Source: Rheum nobile (Eukaryota; Streptophyta; Magnoliopsida; Caryophyllales; Polygonaceae). Taken from it: a stretch of 64,000 nucleotides of DNA. The notes beneath the pieces are model-generated. The model made no database searches. It saw nothing but the letters and a program-made list of their open reading frames with translations, and was not told the DNA's origin. Location: contig WOAB01000619.1 of NCBI GenBank assembly GCA_027886185.1, positions 5,890,001-5,954,000 of the forward strand, written 5' to 3'. The stretch's first letter is position 1. Every line of letters begins with the position of its first letter. A program made the position numbers and the translations under genes. This document shows, piece by piece, positions 44,353 to 55,015 of this stretch.

Positions 44353-44545
44353 ATGAAAATAATGACCTCTAAATATCTATGTTATTTGTTGTTGCATGAC
44401 GTTATGTAATGTCTTCTATTTCCTTGCACTATGTTTTCTCATTCTCTCGTAAGAATATTGTGTAATATAACTATCCATGTGTAATACATATGAAGTTTTT
44501 CTTACTAATGTCTTGATTCATCCTTTCCCCCTTCATCTAGAAAAG

Positions 44546-45892
44546 ATGAACTCACCTGAAGTGAAATTTGATGGAAAGGAGCAATGTCTTCTAGACAGTG
44601 CAACAACACACACCATTTTGAAGAACAAAGAGTTCTTTACTCATTTGAAAGCCTATGAAGGCAATGTCACTACAATATCGGGTGTGTCTAAACTCATTGA
44701 AGGCTCCGGAAGAGCTATTGTTCAACTCCCAAGAGGAACAAAATTATTGATAAATGACGCACTATATTCGAGTAAATCTTGAAGGAATTTATTGAGTTTT
44801 AAAGATGTGCGTCATAATGGATTTCATATGGAAACCATGAATGAAAATGGGAGAGAATATTTGTGCATCATAAAGTATGAATCTGGCCGAAAACAGATTC
44901 TAGAAAGGATGTCAGGGCAAACCTCCGGATTATATCATACATATATTTATCCGTTTGATGTCAATGCAGCGATACGTAAAAGGTCATATGACCAAACTGC
45001 ATTCACATTATGACATGACCGTTTGGGTCACCCTGGATCAGTAATGATGCACAAAATCATAAAGAGTTCACTTGGACATCCATTGAAGAACATTAAGGTT
45101 CTGTCGTCCAGTGATTTTAATTGCACTGCTTGCTCACTTGGGAAGCTTATTATAAGGCCTTCAAAATGCAAAATTGAAAGTGAAATGCCTGCATTCTTGG
45201 AAAGAATCCAAGGAGATATATGTGGACCAATTGCTCCACCATGTGGACCATTTTGATATTTTATGGTGCTAATTGATGCATCCACACGTTGGTCACATGT
45301 AAGTCTATTATCGACTAGAAATGCGGCATTTGCTAAACTCCTTGCTCAAATAATCCGATTAAGGGCGCAGTTCCCAGATTATGCCATAAAGAAAATTCGG
45401 CTTGATAATGCAGGAGAATTTACATCCCAAACTTTCAATGATTTTTGTATGTCGATTGGGATTGATGTTGAACATCCAGTAGCTCATGTTCACACACAGA
45501 ACGGTCTTGCTGAATCATTGATAAAGCGATTACAATTAATCGTGAGACCATTGTTAATGAAATCCAGATTACCACCATCAGCGTGGGGACATGCTATATT
45601 GCATGCTGCAGCCTTGGTTCGGTTGAGACCAAGTGCAAACCATGAACATTCCCCACTGCAATTAGTATCTGGTAAGGAGTCGAACATTTCGCATCTAAAA
45701 GTATTTGGATGTGCTGTTGATGTTCCTATTGCTCCACCTCAGCGTACAAAGATGGGTCCACAAAGAAGATTGGGAATTTATGTTGGTTTGAATCCCCATC
45801 GATTATTAAATATCTCGAACCAACAACTGGTGATTTATTTACAGCAAGATTTGCTGATTGTCATTTTGACGAAAGTACATTTCCTAACTTAG
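44546..45892 (+). pseudogene. Copia protease and integrase, several stops
   Basis: Frame 44546-44782 holds the aspartic protease site (LLDSATTHTIL). After a stop at about 44780, the pre-integrase HHCC zinc finger follows (HDRLGHPG ... CTACSLGK, 45012-45160). The integrase core has GDICGPI (first Asp), IRLDNAGEF (second Asp) and NGLAESLIKRL (Glu), at 45215-45535. Stops at about 45012 and 45254 also break it. Protease-integrase before RT is the copia order. Confidence 0.85.
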
Positions 45893-45978
45893 GGGGAGAA
45901 AAGAAAAAGGTGGACCCATGTATGAAAGAGGTTACATGAAATGCAACTGCATTATCTCACCTTGATCCAAGAACAAAA

Positions 45979-47911
45979 ATGTGTGAACAAAAAGTTCAAC
46001 GGATCATTCATTTGCAAAATGTTGCAAATCAGTTACCCGATGCATTCATCGATACAAAGAAGGTAACTAAGTCACATATACCTGCAACAAATGCTCCTGC
46101 AAGGATTGAAATACCCGTTGAACAGCCAGAAGCATCCATTGCAAATGAGTCTATAACACGCCGGAAGCGTGGTAGACCACTAGGTTCAAAGAATTTGAAT
46201 CCAAGGAAGCCAAAGAACCAAAAAGGTATGGCAAGAGATGTCACAATTGCCCTGGAGAGCAGTGATAAAGGCAAAGAGATTGAAAATGAAAACATCTCAA
46301 AATAAAATGATATCTTGGATGAAGATCGAAATATCGTTAATTTCGAGATTTTCATAAATTATGTATACACGGGTATACAATGGAATAGAAATGATATTAT
46401 TGTTGATGATATATTTGCCTACTCAGTGGCTATAGATATTGTGACTGAGGAAGATGACATTGAGCCAAAATCAGTTGCTGAATGTCGTCGAAGGAAAGAT
46501 TGGCCGAGATGGAAAGAGGCCATTCAGGCAGAACTAAAATCGCTTGAAAAGCGAGAAGTCTTTGGACCTGTAGTCCATACACCAAAGGGTGTAAAACCAG
46601 TCGGATACAAATGGGTATTCGTCCGAAAACGAAATGAGAAAAATGAAATTGTGAGATAAAAGGCTAGACTTGTAGCCCAAGGTTTTTCTCAAATCCCTGG
46701 AATTGATTATGAGAAAACATACTCTCCGGTAGTCGATGCAACTACGTTGAGGTTTCTAATTGGCATGACTTTGTTTGAAAAACTACAGATGCGTCTTATT
46801 AATGTCGTGAATGCATATACTTATATGGGTCACTTGATACAGACATCTACATGAGAGTCCCAGAAGGACTAAAACTGCCTGAGTCCAACAACTCTGAACC
46901 TCGAGAAATGTTTTCTATAAAACTGAGGAGGTCGTTGTATGGATTGAAACAATCAGGACGGATGTGGTACAACCGTCTTAGTGAATATCTTATGAAAGAA
47001 GGATATAAGAATGATACCACATGCCCATGTGTTTTCATCAAGCGATCCAAGAACGGATTTGCTATTATTGCAGTCTATGTAGACGATTTGAACATCGTCG
47101 GAACTTCTCATGAACTTCAAGAGACTGCGAAATATTTGATGAAAGAATTCGAGATGAAAGATCTTGGTAAAACCAAGCTTTGTCTTGGCTTACAAATTGA
47201 GCACCTGAAGGATGAAATTTTTATCCATCAGTCTAATTATACTGAGAAAGTCTTAAAAAGATTTAATATGGACAAGGCTCATCCTTTGAGCTCTCCCATG
47301 GAAGTTCAATCTCTCAATGTAGAAAGGGATCAATTTCGCCATCGAGAAGAGGACGAAGATGTTCTTGGTCCAGAAGTACCATATCTAAGTGCAATAGGTG
47401 CTCTTATGTAATTAACTAACAATACAAGATTAGATATTGCTTTTGCTGTGAATCTATTGTCCAGGTTTAGTTCTACGCCTACAAGGAGGCATTGGAATGG
47501 GATCAAACATATACTCCGCTATCTCCGCGGCACACATGATCTTGGGTTATTCTATTGCAACCAAAGAGATACTACCTTGGTCGGATATGCAGATGCAGGG
47601 TACTTATCAGACCCACATAAAGCCAAGTCACAAAATGGCTATGTATTCACATATGGAGGCACAACTGTCTCATGGAGATCAACAAAGCAAACTGTGACTG
47701 CCACATCATCAAATCAAGCAGAGTTGATTGCTTTATATGAAGCGGGAAGAGAATGTGTAGCGCTACGAGCAATGATCAAATTCATCCAGAAAGAATATGG
47801 AATGAGGTCTATCACTGACGACCCAACATTGTTGTACGAAGACAACTCCGCATGTGTTGCTCAGATGAAGAAATGTTACATCAAGGGAGACCGCACAAAA
47901 CTCTACTCATG
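45979..47911 (+). pseudogene. Copia reverse transcriptase and RNase H, several stops
   Basis: A Lys/Arg-rich linker (RKRGRPLGSKNLNPRKPK) leads to RT: WPRWKEAIQAELKSLEKREV, KPVGYKWVFVRKRN, [stop 46658] KARLVAQGFSQIPGIDYEKT, then LRRSLYGLKQSGRMWYNRL and the catalytic IAVYVDDLNIVG (about 47072-47104). RNase H follows with VGYADAGYLSDP, SWRSTKQTVTATSSNQAELIAL and YEDNSACVAQMK. Stops or shifts are at about 46658, 46850, 47409 and 47910. Late TSSNQAEL-type RNase H is typical of plant copia. Confidence 0.85.
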
Positions 47912-48084
47912 ATCTGAAAGAAGCTGCGGAAGTTGATATCCAACAAATCCGATCGAACGACAACTTGACAGATATGTTCACAAAGTCTTTGGCTCCTAAG
48001 AAATTTGCAGAGCTGGTATCCAAGATTGGATTGTGCAGACTCCGAGACATATGTTGATCTCATGGGGAGCATCATACGCGTTGC

Positions 48085-48255
48085 ACTCTTTTTCCCTTCG
48101 ATCAGGCTTTTATCCCACTGGGTTTTGCTTGGAAAGGTTTTTAATGAGGCAGCATCAACGGCGTATAATGGGATTCGTAGTTGTACTCTTTTTCCTTCGA
48201 TCAGGTTTTTATCCCATTGGGTTTTTCCTGACAAGGTTTTTAACGAGGCAACGTA
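48085..48255 (+). repeat. Two-unit direct repeat before the copia PPT
   Basis: Each unit (about 48089-48153 and 48185-48250) contains tcgatcagg.ttttatccca, tgggtttt and aaggtttttaa.gaggca. Such repeats between RNase H and the PPT are a known trait of some plant copia lineages. Confidence 0.7.
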
Positions 48256-48290
48256 CATCCATATCCCATAACAGCTCGAAGGTGAATATT

Positions 48291-48300
48291 TAAGGGGGAG
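48291..48300 (+). promoter_or_regulatory. Copia polypurine tract
   Basis: TAAGGGGGAG is immediately before the 3' LTR. Confidence 0.8.
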
Positions 48301-48639
48301 TGTTATGAACATTTTAATTACATCTAAAACATGTTATGTAACACATGTTTAATTTAGTATGAATACAAGTGTTGTATAAGTTTGACAACTTAGGTAGATT
48401 ATTGAAGGTAAATAGTAATGGTGAATTATTCACCTTCTTTACCTTGATATTAGTCAAGAATTGTATGTTATCATTAGCCTATAAATAAAGGCCTTAACCA
48501 TTATAAAATTTACACCAACAAAGAACAAGAATACCTTTCTAAAATTTTTGATCTCTCTCCCTCTCTTCTAATACTTAAAGTTACTGTAAGTGTTTCTTTA
48601 TAAAGGTTTAAGTGATCTTGCCTTAATTACTTCATAACA
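48301..48639 (+). repeat. 3' LTR of the copia element
   Basis: It is the partner of 42101-42445, shortened by a small deletion near its start (catctacatctagaac becomes catctaaaac) and with scattered substitutions. Confidence 0.9.
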
Positions 48640-48946
48640 AAAACAATATATAAATCAGAACGGTATACAGTTACTCTGCGAGTCCACCAAGTGGGTAGTG
48701 TAATAAACTTATCCCGGACGAAAATTTTCCAAATTTCTGCATGTCCAATGTTAAAGAGATACCTTACCTAAGACCGTCGCCTAATTCAACAAAGAGAGAT
48801 TTATGGGCCAATCATGTCTATGAACAAACAACAAAAGCAGCCCGAGTGAAAATTCCAGACAGATCATTGCATTGAGATTCATATCAAACACTTCGATACA
48901 AGAGCAGAGTTTATAAAAGGCTTTTACCTCAACAGGCTTGAGCAGA
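48640..48946 (-). other. Coatomer alpha 3' UTR and downstream DNA
   Basis: Between the copia 3' LTR and the coatomer stop codon is about 300 bases of single-copy-like DNA. No clear AATAAA is visible on the minus strand. No other gene is present. Confidence 0.5.
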
Positions 48947-51900
48947 TCACCTTTTCTGGGAAGGAGAACAGAGCAAACCAGAAGCATCTGCACCAACAAC
49001 TGAAAGCTCACAGATATTACAAAGCTGGCCCTCTTGACTTGGAACGAAGCGAGAACTGCAGTATGGGCAAGCAATATCCTTTTGGCCACGGTAGATAGGC
49101 ACGTAGGTAGCTCCACAAACAACGAATGGGTTTCTGAAGTCGTAATTCAGTTCTGCAGCATCAGTCATGTTCCTTTCTGCACCCTGCAGAACTTGGCGAG
49201 CTGTCTTTGATTGGCTCTCAGCAGTCGGGTTTGTCTCAAGTAGCCTCCTAGCAAAGTTGGTCGCAGTGATGAAATTCTTGGCCTTGTAGCAAATGCTCAT
49301 CGCATTTAGCAACGCAAGCCTCAAATGGGGCATTTGAAGGTTGCAATGAGTAAAGTAGGCAGCGAGCTCCTGCTGGCGAACTGGGTCATCTCTGGTCTCT
49401 CTCCTCTTTAGTTCTAACTTTAGACCCAATGCATACTCCTTTACTATGATGATCAATTCCTTGACCTCGTCAACTTCTCTTCGGGACTCAACTACTATGA
49501 GAGGAATGGTGTGGAGAATACCAAGGAAGAGACAGAGAGCTTCAGTGAGTTTCCCTGCAGTTGTCGCCTTGTAACCAGCTTTAAGCTTCTCTTCCAATTG
49601 CGAGAAGTTGAAGACAAGGGCTGGTGGGCCCCTCACATTAGGGCTAGCATTCTCACTCCATCCTCTCTCAACAGCAGCTGATAGCACTGGAGCAGATGAG
49701 AATTCCCTGACATAGGTATGGCTGCCAGCATGAAGATCAAGGAACATAGGTTTCAAGGGGATGAAATTCTTGATCCCAAGCTGCCGGTGCAATAACCGCA
49801 TTGCAGTGTCAAAGTTTCCAGCAGCGGCATGCTCAGCAGCAAGAGATGATCTTTGGATCCAAATTTGGCTGACGGGCATGCCTGGAGTGGGAGCAACAAA
49901 CACTGAAGAGCGTGCAATGACAGATACCTTTGGAGTACTTTCTTCCGGAAGATCCAAATCAAGACCCCAACCTGTCTCTTCTTCATCTCCTTCTGGAACT
50001 TCCCCATCTTCTATACTGCCTGAAACATCTCCATTCTGTATATTCTCGGCATCACCAATATCAAGATCCTCAACCCAATCACCATCGCCAGCTTCCTCTT
50101 CTTCTTCATCAGCACCCCTGCCATTAGTTTCTAGTCCACCCTCAAAGATGCCTCTCATGACTCTCAGTAGAGGCCAATTACCTCCACATAAAATAGGAGG
50201 TGGAGGCATCAGAAGGGAGGGCACCTTCCCTTCAGGCAAAGCAGGAACATTGTCACCCAACTCAGTGGCCAGTCTCTCAGCAACATCATGTAACTGATGA
50301 ACTGAAGCTGTAATATAAGCAAGTGGCAAATGACCAGCATTCTCCAAAACCTTCACTCTCTCACGAACATCCCCCATATACAAGGCATTATGGAACTGTC
50401 CCATGACATCATTGTTCATCTCAGCAATTTTCAACATTTTAGATAGTTTTTCCGTATTCCCCGTAATGAGATATAGAAAGGCTAACCTCTCAAAATTCTT
50501 AGTCCTCTGATAGGCATATTCCACGATACCAGCGTTGCCCTGGCGAAGTGCTTCCACCCCTAATCTATACCAGTGATCTTTCTCGTCGATTTCCTTGGCT
50601 GAAGCTACTGCAATTTGGATGTTACCACTCTCCAAAGCCAAGTTAAAACGCGTTCTCTCGTCTTTCACAAAATGAAGAGCAACTTCAGGATAGCCTTTCT
50701 GTTGTAAATAAGCAATCATTGCCTGCCCAACAAGCTGAGAGTTCCTAATCATATTCATCACATGGTCATACCTCTTTCTCATCAAAGACAGCTTGAATAT
50801 ATACTCTGTTGCATCAAGAACAATAGCTTTATTCTTGCCATCACGATCCAGGCAAAAAACAGTATTTCCAGAAACCTTTGCAATATAAACTGGAACATCA
50901 ATTGTTTTGATTATCCCACTATCACCGTTTGGAAGGCAGTATTTAATGTGATTGAGTGTATTGTAGATGAAAACTCCATTCTCATCCCAAGCTCCACTTT
51001 TTACACGTATTGTCTCATGAAGAGTGCACTGATGCATGAGCTTCGTGTTTGCAATGACTATAGCATGCTTGCTAAGCAAAGCGACATTCTCCATGTCAGT
51101 TGACCATACAACATACTTGACAAAAGGGGTTTGAAGCTCACCAAGAACCATCCTCTGTTGCAGATCAAATAGGACAACTTTATCCTCTGCCCTACAGAGC
51201 AAGTTGCCAGTCCCAGCATAAAATATTGCATCTATAGCAATGGGAAGAAGACTCTTTTTCACAATCTCGTTCTTCAAATTCTTCACTAGTACATGATTGC
51301 TGGTCTTGTCAAGCACAGCAAATCTGTTACGTGCAACAAAGACGGCAGAACCTCCAACACCTCTTTTCGCATCCTGTGCTGCATCACCTCTACCAAAGCT
51401 ATCTTTAGGAATAATAAACAGCTCATAGGATCCACCATCAACGTCAGAACATACAAGGACTGCATTCTCTGTAGGGCTGTATGAAAGAGTTCTAGGACCC
51501 TGATTCAAGGTGGTTGATCCAGGCCGTTTAATTGGTATCGCCTGTGTGTCATGCTGGGTGGAGAATTCAAAGAACTTCAAGAACCGGTCTTTGGCATAGT
51601 ACATAGTGTCACCACTAACTGAAAAGGCTGGTCGCTCTCTCTCCAGCTTATAGATGATCATGCCACTATCATGACCAGCAGCTAGCAAGTTCATTTCAGG
51701 GTGAGCTGCAAGTACCCAAAATCGATCATGCTCTCTACGGAATGTCTGAATACCAGTTCGCTTTGTTACATCCCAAACACGGATACTCTTGTCTTCTGAA
51801 TTTGAAACAATAATGTCCTGCTTAGCATGAAACATGACACATGAAACATTATTCATGTGTCCTCTCAAAGTATCCACTTCCCACGCCTTAGTATCTGCCA

Positions 51901-53881
51901 ATAGCACAGTCATGAATGGTCCCAAGCATCAGAATACAGCAGAAGGAATTCTAAACATCAAAAGTTGAACTTAGAAACAGAGCCTGATCTCAAGATGAAG
52001 AATAAGACCTAAGCCAATATATATGAAATGCACTAGCATCTATAGAGACAGCTAAGTTGTCTAACTCATTTCATTCTACTGGATCAATAACAAAAACACA
52101 ACTGACTGGACTTCCTGATTTTTCGTATTAATTTACAAGCAGTTGATATCTACCAAAAGGGGAAAAAACATGCAGAGACCTCACCATTCATCCGCCACAA
52201 TTTTACTTGCCGATCATCAGCTCCAGACACAATTAGTGGCAGGGTTGGATGGAACGCAGCCCAATTGACTCCCCTGTCATGTCCTTCCAGGACATATTTG
52301 ACAACAGCATCTATACCACCAAAAAGATCACTGTTCATTTGACTCAGTCGCAGGATGTCATCTGCAGGGGAAGCAGTCTTCTTGCTCAAGGCCCCAATAT
52401 CCCAAACACGAATTGTCTGATCAAGAGAGGCTGACAGCAGAAGGTCTTCCTTAGGGTGGAATGAAGCACACATCACATAATGATTGTGGCCTGTCAGGAC
52501 AGAGATACATGTCCTAGATTGCCAGTTCCAGATTCGAATAGTCTGGTCATCACTGGCACTGACAATCCATGGGTGCTCGTGGTGAAACTGAACGGTGCGG
52601 ATGTAATCAAGATGCCCAAGAAGGGTGAACAAACACCTGTGCATTTTGTAGTTCCAAACTTTAATCTTGTAATCGTCTCCTGCAGAATAACAAGCACAAA
52701 CATTCTTAAATATATGACTATGCATGGAGGTAACCAAATACTTTCTCAACTTCAATTTCACAAGATTAACCAAAGTAAGAAGATATTCCCGTCCAAAATA
52801 TGTTTTCTTTAGGATAAAAATGCAAAACTAAAACCATGAAACAAATATGCAACGCACATACAGCCAATTTCATAAGAATTCTGAATGTTTTTAGAAAAGA
52901 AATTAGAGTGTTGTAGGTCTGAATGGTTGCTAGATAAAACCTAGGACCAACATCTTTGACGAAAAGGGAGTAGTGAGTAGTATTTTCTAAAATTTGTCTG
53001 TTAAATATTTAAATCATGTATAGGAAAAACCATAAATCATTGTTTTAAAAAGTAAAGGAAAAAATATATCAGACAATTCCATATGCAGTAGTTTTTGAGT
53101 GACTTTCTATAAAAAACAGTTTATTAACACCAAAGTACAATAAGAGAACAATAAAGAAATTCATAATCACAACTTAATAACAAACTTTCCATGACCATGA
53201 AGCAACGTATGTCCTTAATTTTCAGAAAGCACAATCATCTCAACAATATACCATTATACCTTTCAAAAAGCACAATAATCTCAACAACATATTGGTCACA
53301 ATCACATAAATGAGTGACAATTCTAAATATGAAAATTCTTTTATAAGATCAAATTCAAAAGGTAAAGACTCATAAACTTAAGCTTGTTATGGATGTGCAA
53401 GCATTGATCGGACATGCGGTGTTAGCGAATTTATGAGGGGACGATAATGTCAAAACTTTCTGGGATAAGGATATACTAGATCACAAATAAAATTTTCAGT
53501 ACCAATTCATATTCCACAATGCACAAGGATAATGTCACAATTTCGACATTAAAGGAAGATTGGTTTTAGTAAGCAAAAGTTGCTCTATTGATACTTGATC
53601 CGAAAATACCATCATTACCCCAGCAGATCCAGGAAACAACGCAAAGTAACAGCAAGAATTGATCAGGAATTACCTCCTGAAACAAATAGTGGTTGAGATT
53701 TGTGGAAATGGACACCACGAACAGGTCCATCATGCTCATCAAATCTATCAATGAGGGTACCCATCCTGTAGTCCCACAGCTGAATCACACCACTGTGGAG
53801 ACTCGCCAGGATCCATGGCCGCTTACTATGGAAGCTCAGTCCCTTGACCCTATTACTCTTCGTCTCGAATTTTGTCAGCAT
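48947..53881 (-). CDS. COPA: Coatomer subunit alpha (alpha-COP), complete, 1216 aa
   Basis: Three coding exons, 53881-53674, 52679-52185 and 51894-48947, join at GT-AG introns (994 and 290 bases) into one open frame of 1216 codons plus TGA. This is the usual plant alpha-COP length. The start is MLTKFETKSNRVKGLSFH at ATG 53879-53881. Residues 1 to about 310 are a WD40 propeller (SASDDQTIRIWNW, SLDQTIRVWD, NSEDKSIRVWD). Coatomer WD-associated and helical regions follow, then an acidic linker (ADEEEEEAGDGDWVEDL, about residue 840). The COPI C-terminal domain ends with a zinc-ribbon-like CPYC ... CNIC pair. Alpha-COP is a scaffold of the COPI coat on Golgi vesicles, and its propeller binds dilysine retrieval signals. 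No stop or frameshift is seen. The 178-codon plus frame at 49761-50297 is antisense shadow. Confidence 0.97.
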
Positions 53882-53906
53882 TTTGGATTATTACAAGCGC
53901 CAGTCT

Positions 53907-54269
53907 CTACAAAAAAGATCACTACTAAATTAGCGCACTGTATGGATCGAACTAAGAAACCTACTTCCCTCGAAATACAATTGAACAACGCAAGCAAGAT
54001 CAGCAATGAATATAAACCCTAACGCTGATGCTAAACAGATTCACAAACAAATTCAGCAAGAAACCAAACGCGAACATTATCGAACTCAACCTCGCGATTT
54101 CGGGGAAGATAACAAGCCAAATGCTCTACATCCCGGATCCGAACTACTGCCAAATTGCAAAGATGAACTAATAACTAACACAGCAAAGCGCCTAGCCCCA
54201 TGAATGAGACATAAATCCAAAGAGATGACAACTCAAACTGCTAAATGGCGAAAAAACACCGCAATTTAC
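53907..54269 (-). other. COPA: Probable 5' UTR intron of the coatomer alpha gene
   Basis: The donor AG|GTAAATTG (GT at 54268-54269) and acceptor TTTTTTGTAG (ending 53907) lie upstream of the start codon. This would leave a leader exon from about 54270 to 54400, whose distal part is CT-rich (ctctctcctccaagaggg). A 5' UTR intron is common in plant housekeeping genes. Confidence 0.55.
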
Positions 54270-54480
54270 CTTAGATCTGATTAGTCGATTGACGGATAAA
54301 GTGAAATTCCACTATTGAATCAGCATTAGCCTCCAGGAACAGCAGAGAGCCCTCTTGGAGGAGAGAGATGTATATCTGGTACAGAAAACAGAGTGGGGAA
54401 CGAGAGAGAAATGGAGGGTGGGACTGTGGGAGGGTTTATTTTTCTCACCCGCAGATCTGATTTTTTTTCCCCGGGTCGTG
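54270..54480 (-). promoter_or_regulatory. COPA: Coatomer alpha promoter and leader region
   Basis: Upstream of the leader the minus strand has a CT-rich initiator-like tract at about 54370-54420 and an AAAAATAAACC block at about 54433-54443 that could act as a TATA element. The MULE end begins about 50-100 bases further on, so the promoter must be very short or include transposon DNA. Confidence 0.35.
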
Positions 54481-54998
54481 TTTTGTACCCTAAAATTTAG
54501 GATTACCAGTAAAATCTAGGCTGCTGCGGTATACAAGACAAAATTTGTCCATTTATACGATAATGTGTACGTACAGAAATTGCGTACGTAAATTCTATAT
54601 ATACAGGCAAATAATATATAATTATTTGAAATCTGTAATGTATATTGTATAAAACTGTACGCAGAAATAATGCGTACGCTAGAAAATTGCGTACAGAATC
54701 TGCCGTTGGAAATTGCTAATTTTAAGTTTGGCAGCTTGTGCGCAATTTTTTAGCGTTCGCAAGTTTATTGCGTACAGAATCTACCGGTATTCCAACGGCA
54801 TATTTTTCTCCTATAAATAGCAACTCATTTCTAAATCAAAACAACCAATCTTACAAAAATGGCATATAATGAAAACGCATATTGGAGTAGTGGAGAAGAG
54901 AATGAAGATTACGATGATCAAGATTTCGATGATGAAGATTTTGAGGTTAGTAATTATAGAATGATTAAAATTGAAATTAGTTATAATTAATATAGCTT

Positions 54999-55015
54999 AA
55001 GTGTGGATGAATTGA
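54999..55015 (+). repeat. 17 bp target duplication of the truncated LINE (left)
   Basis: AAGTGTGGATGAATTGA is repeated exactly at 56975-56991, with the first two A overlapping the poly(A). Confidence 0.9.

Larger units (their letters stand above)
42101..48639 (+). mobile_element. Ty1/copia retrotransposon, complete structure, damaged genes
   Basis: The LTRs 42101-42445 (345 bp) and 48301-48639 (339 bp) start TGTTATGAACATT and end CTTCATAACA. A TTATCAGCACGAG motif after the 5' LTR is the common copia primer site from within initiator-Met tRNA. TAAGGGGGAG precedes the 3' LTR. Flanks are AAAAT and AAAAC, a 5 bp duplication with one mismatch. The gene order is gag, protease, integrase, RT, RNase H. 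Stops and frameshifts break every junction. The element ends about 300 bases past the coatomer alpha stop codon. Confidence 0.9.

Noticed and set aside
49761..50297. 178-codon plus-strand frame
   Set aside because: It is antisense to the acidic and linker region of coatomer alpha.
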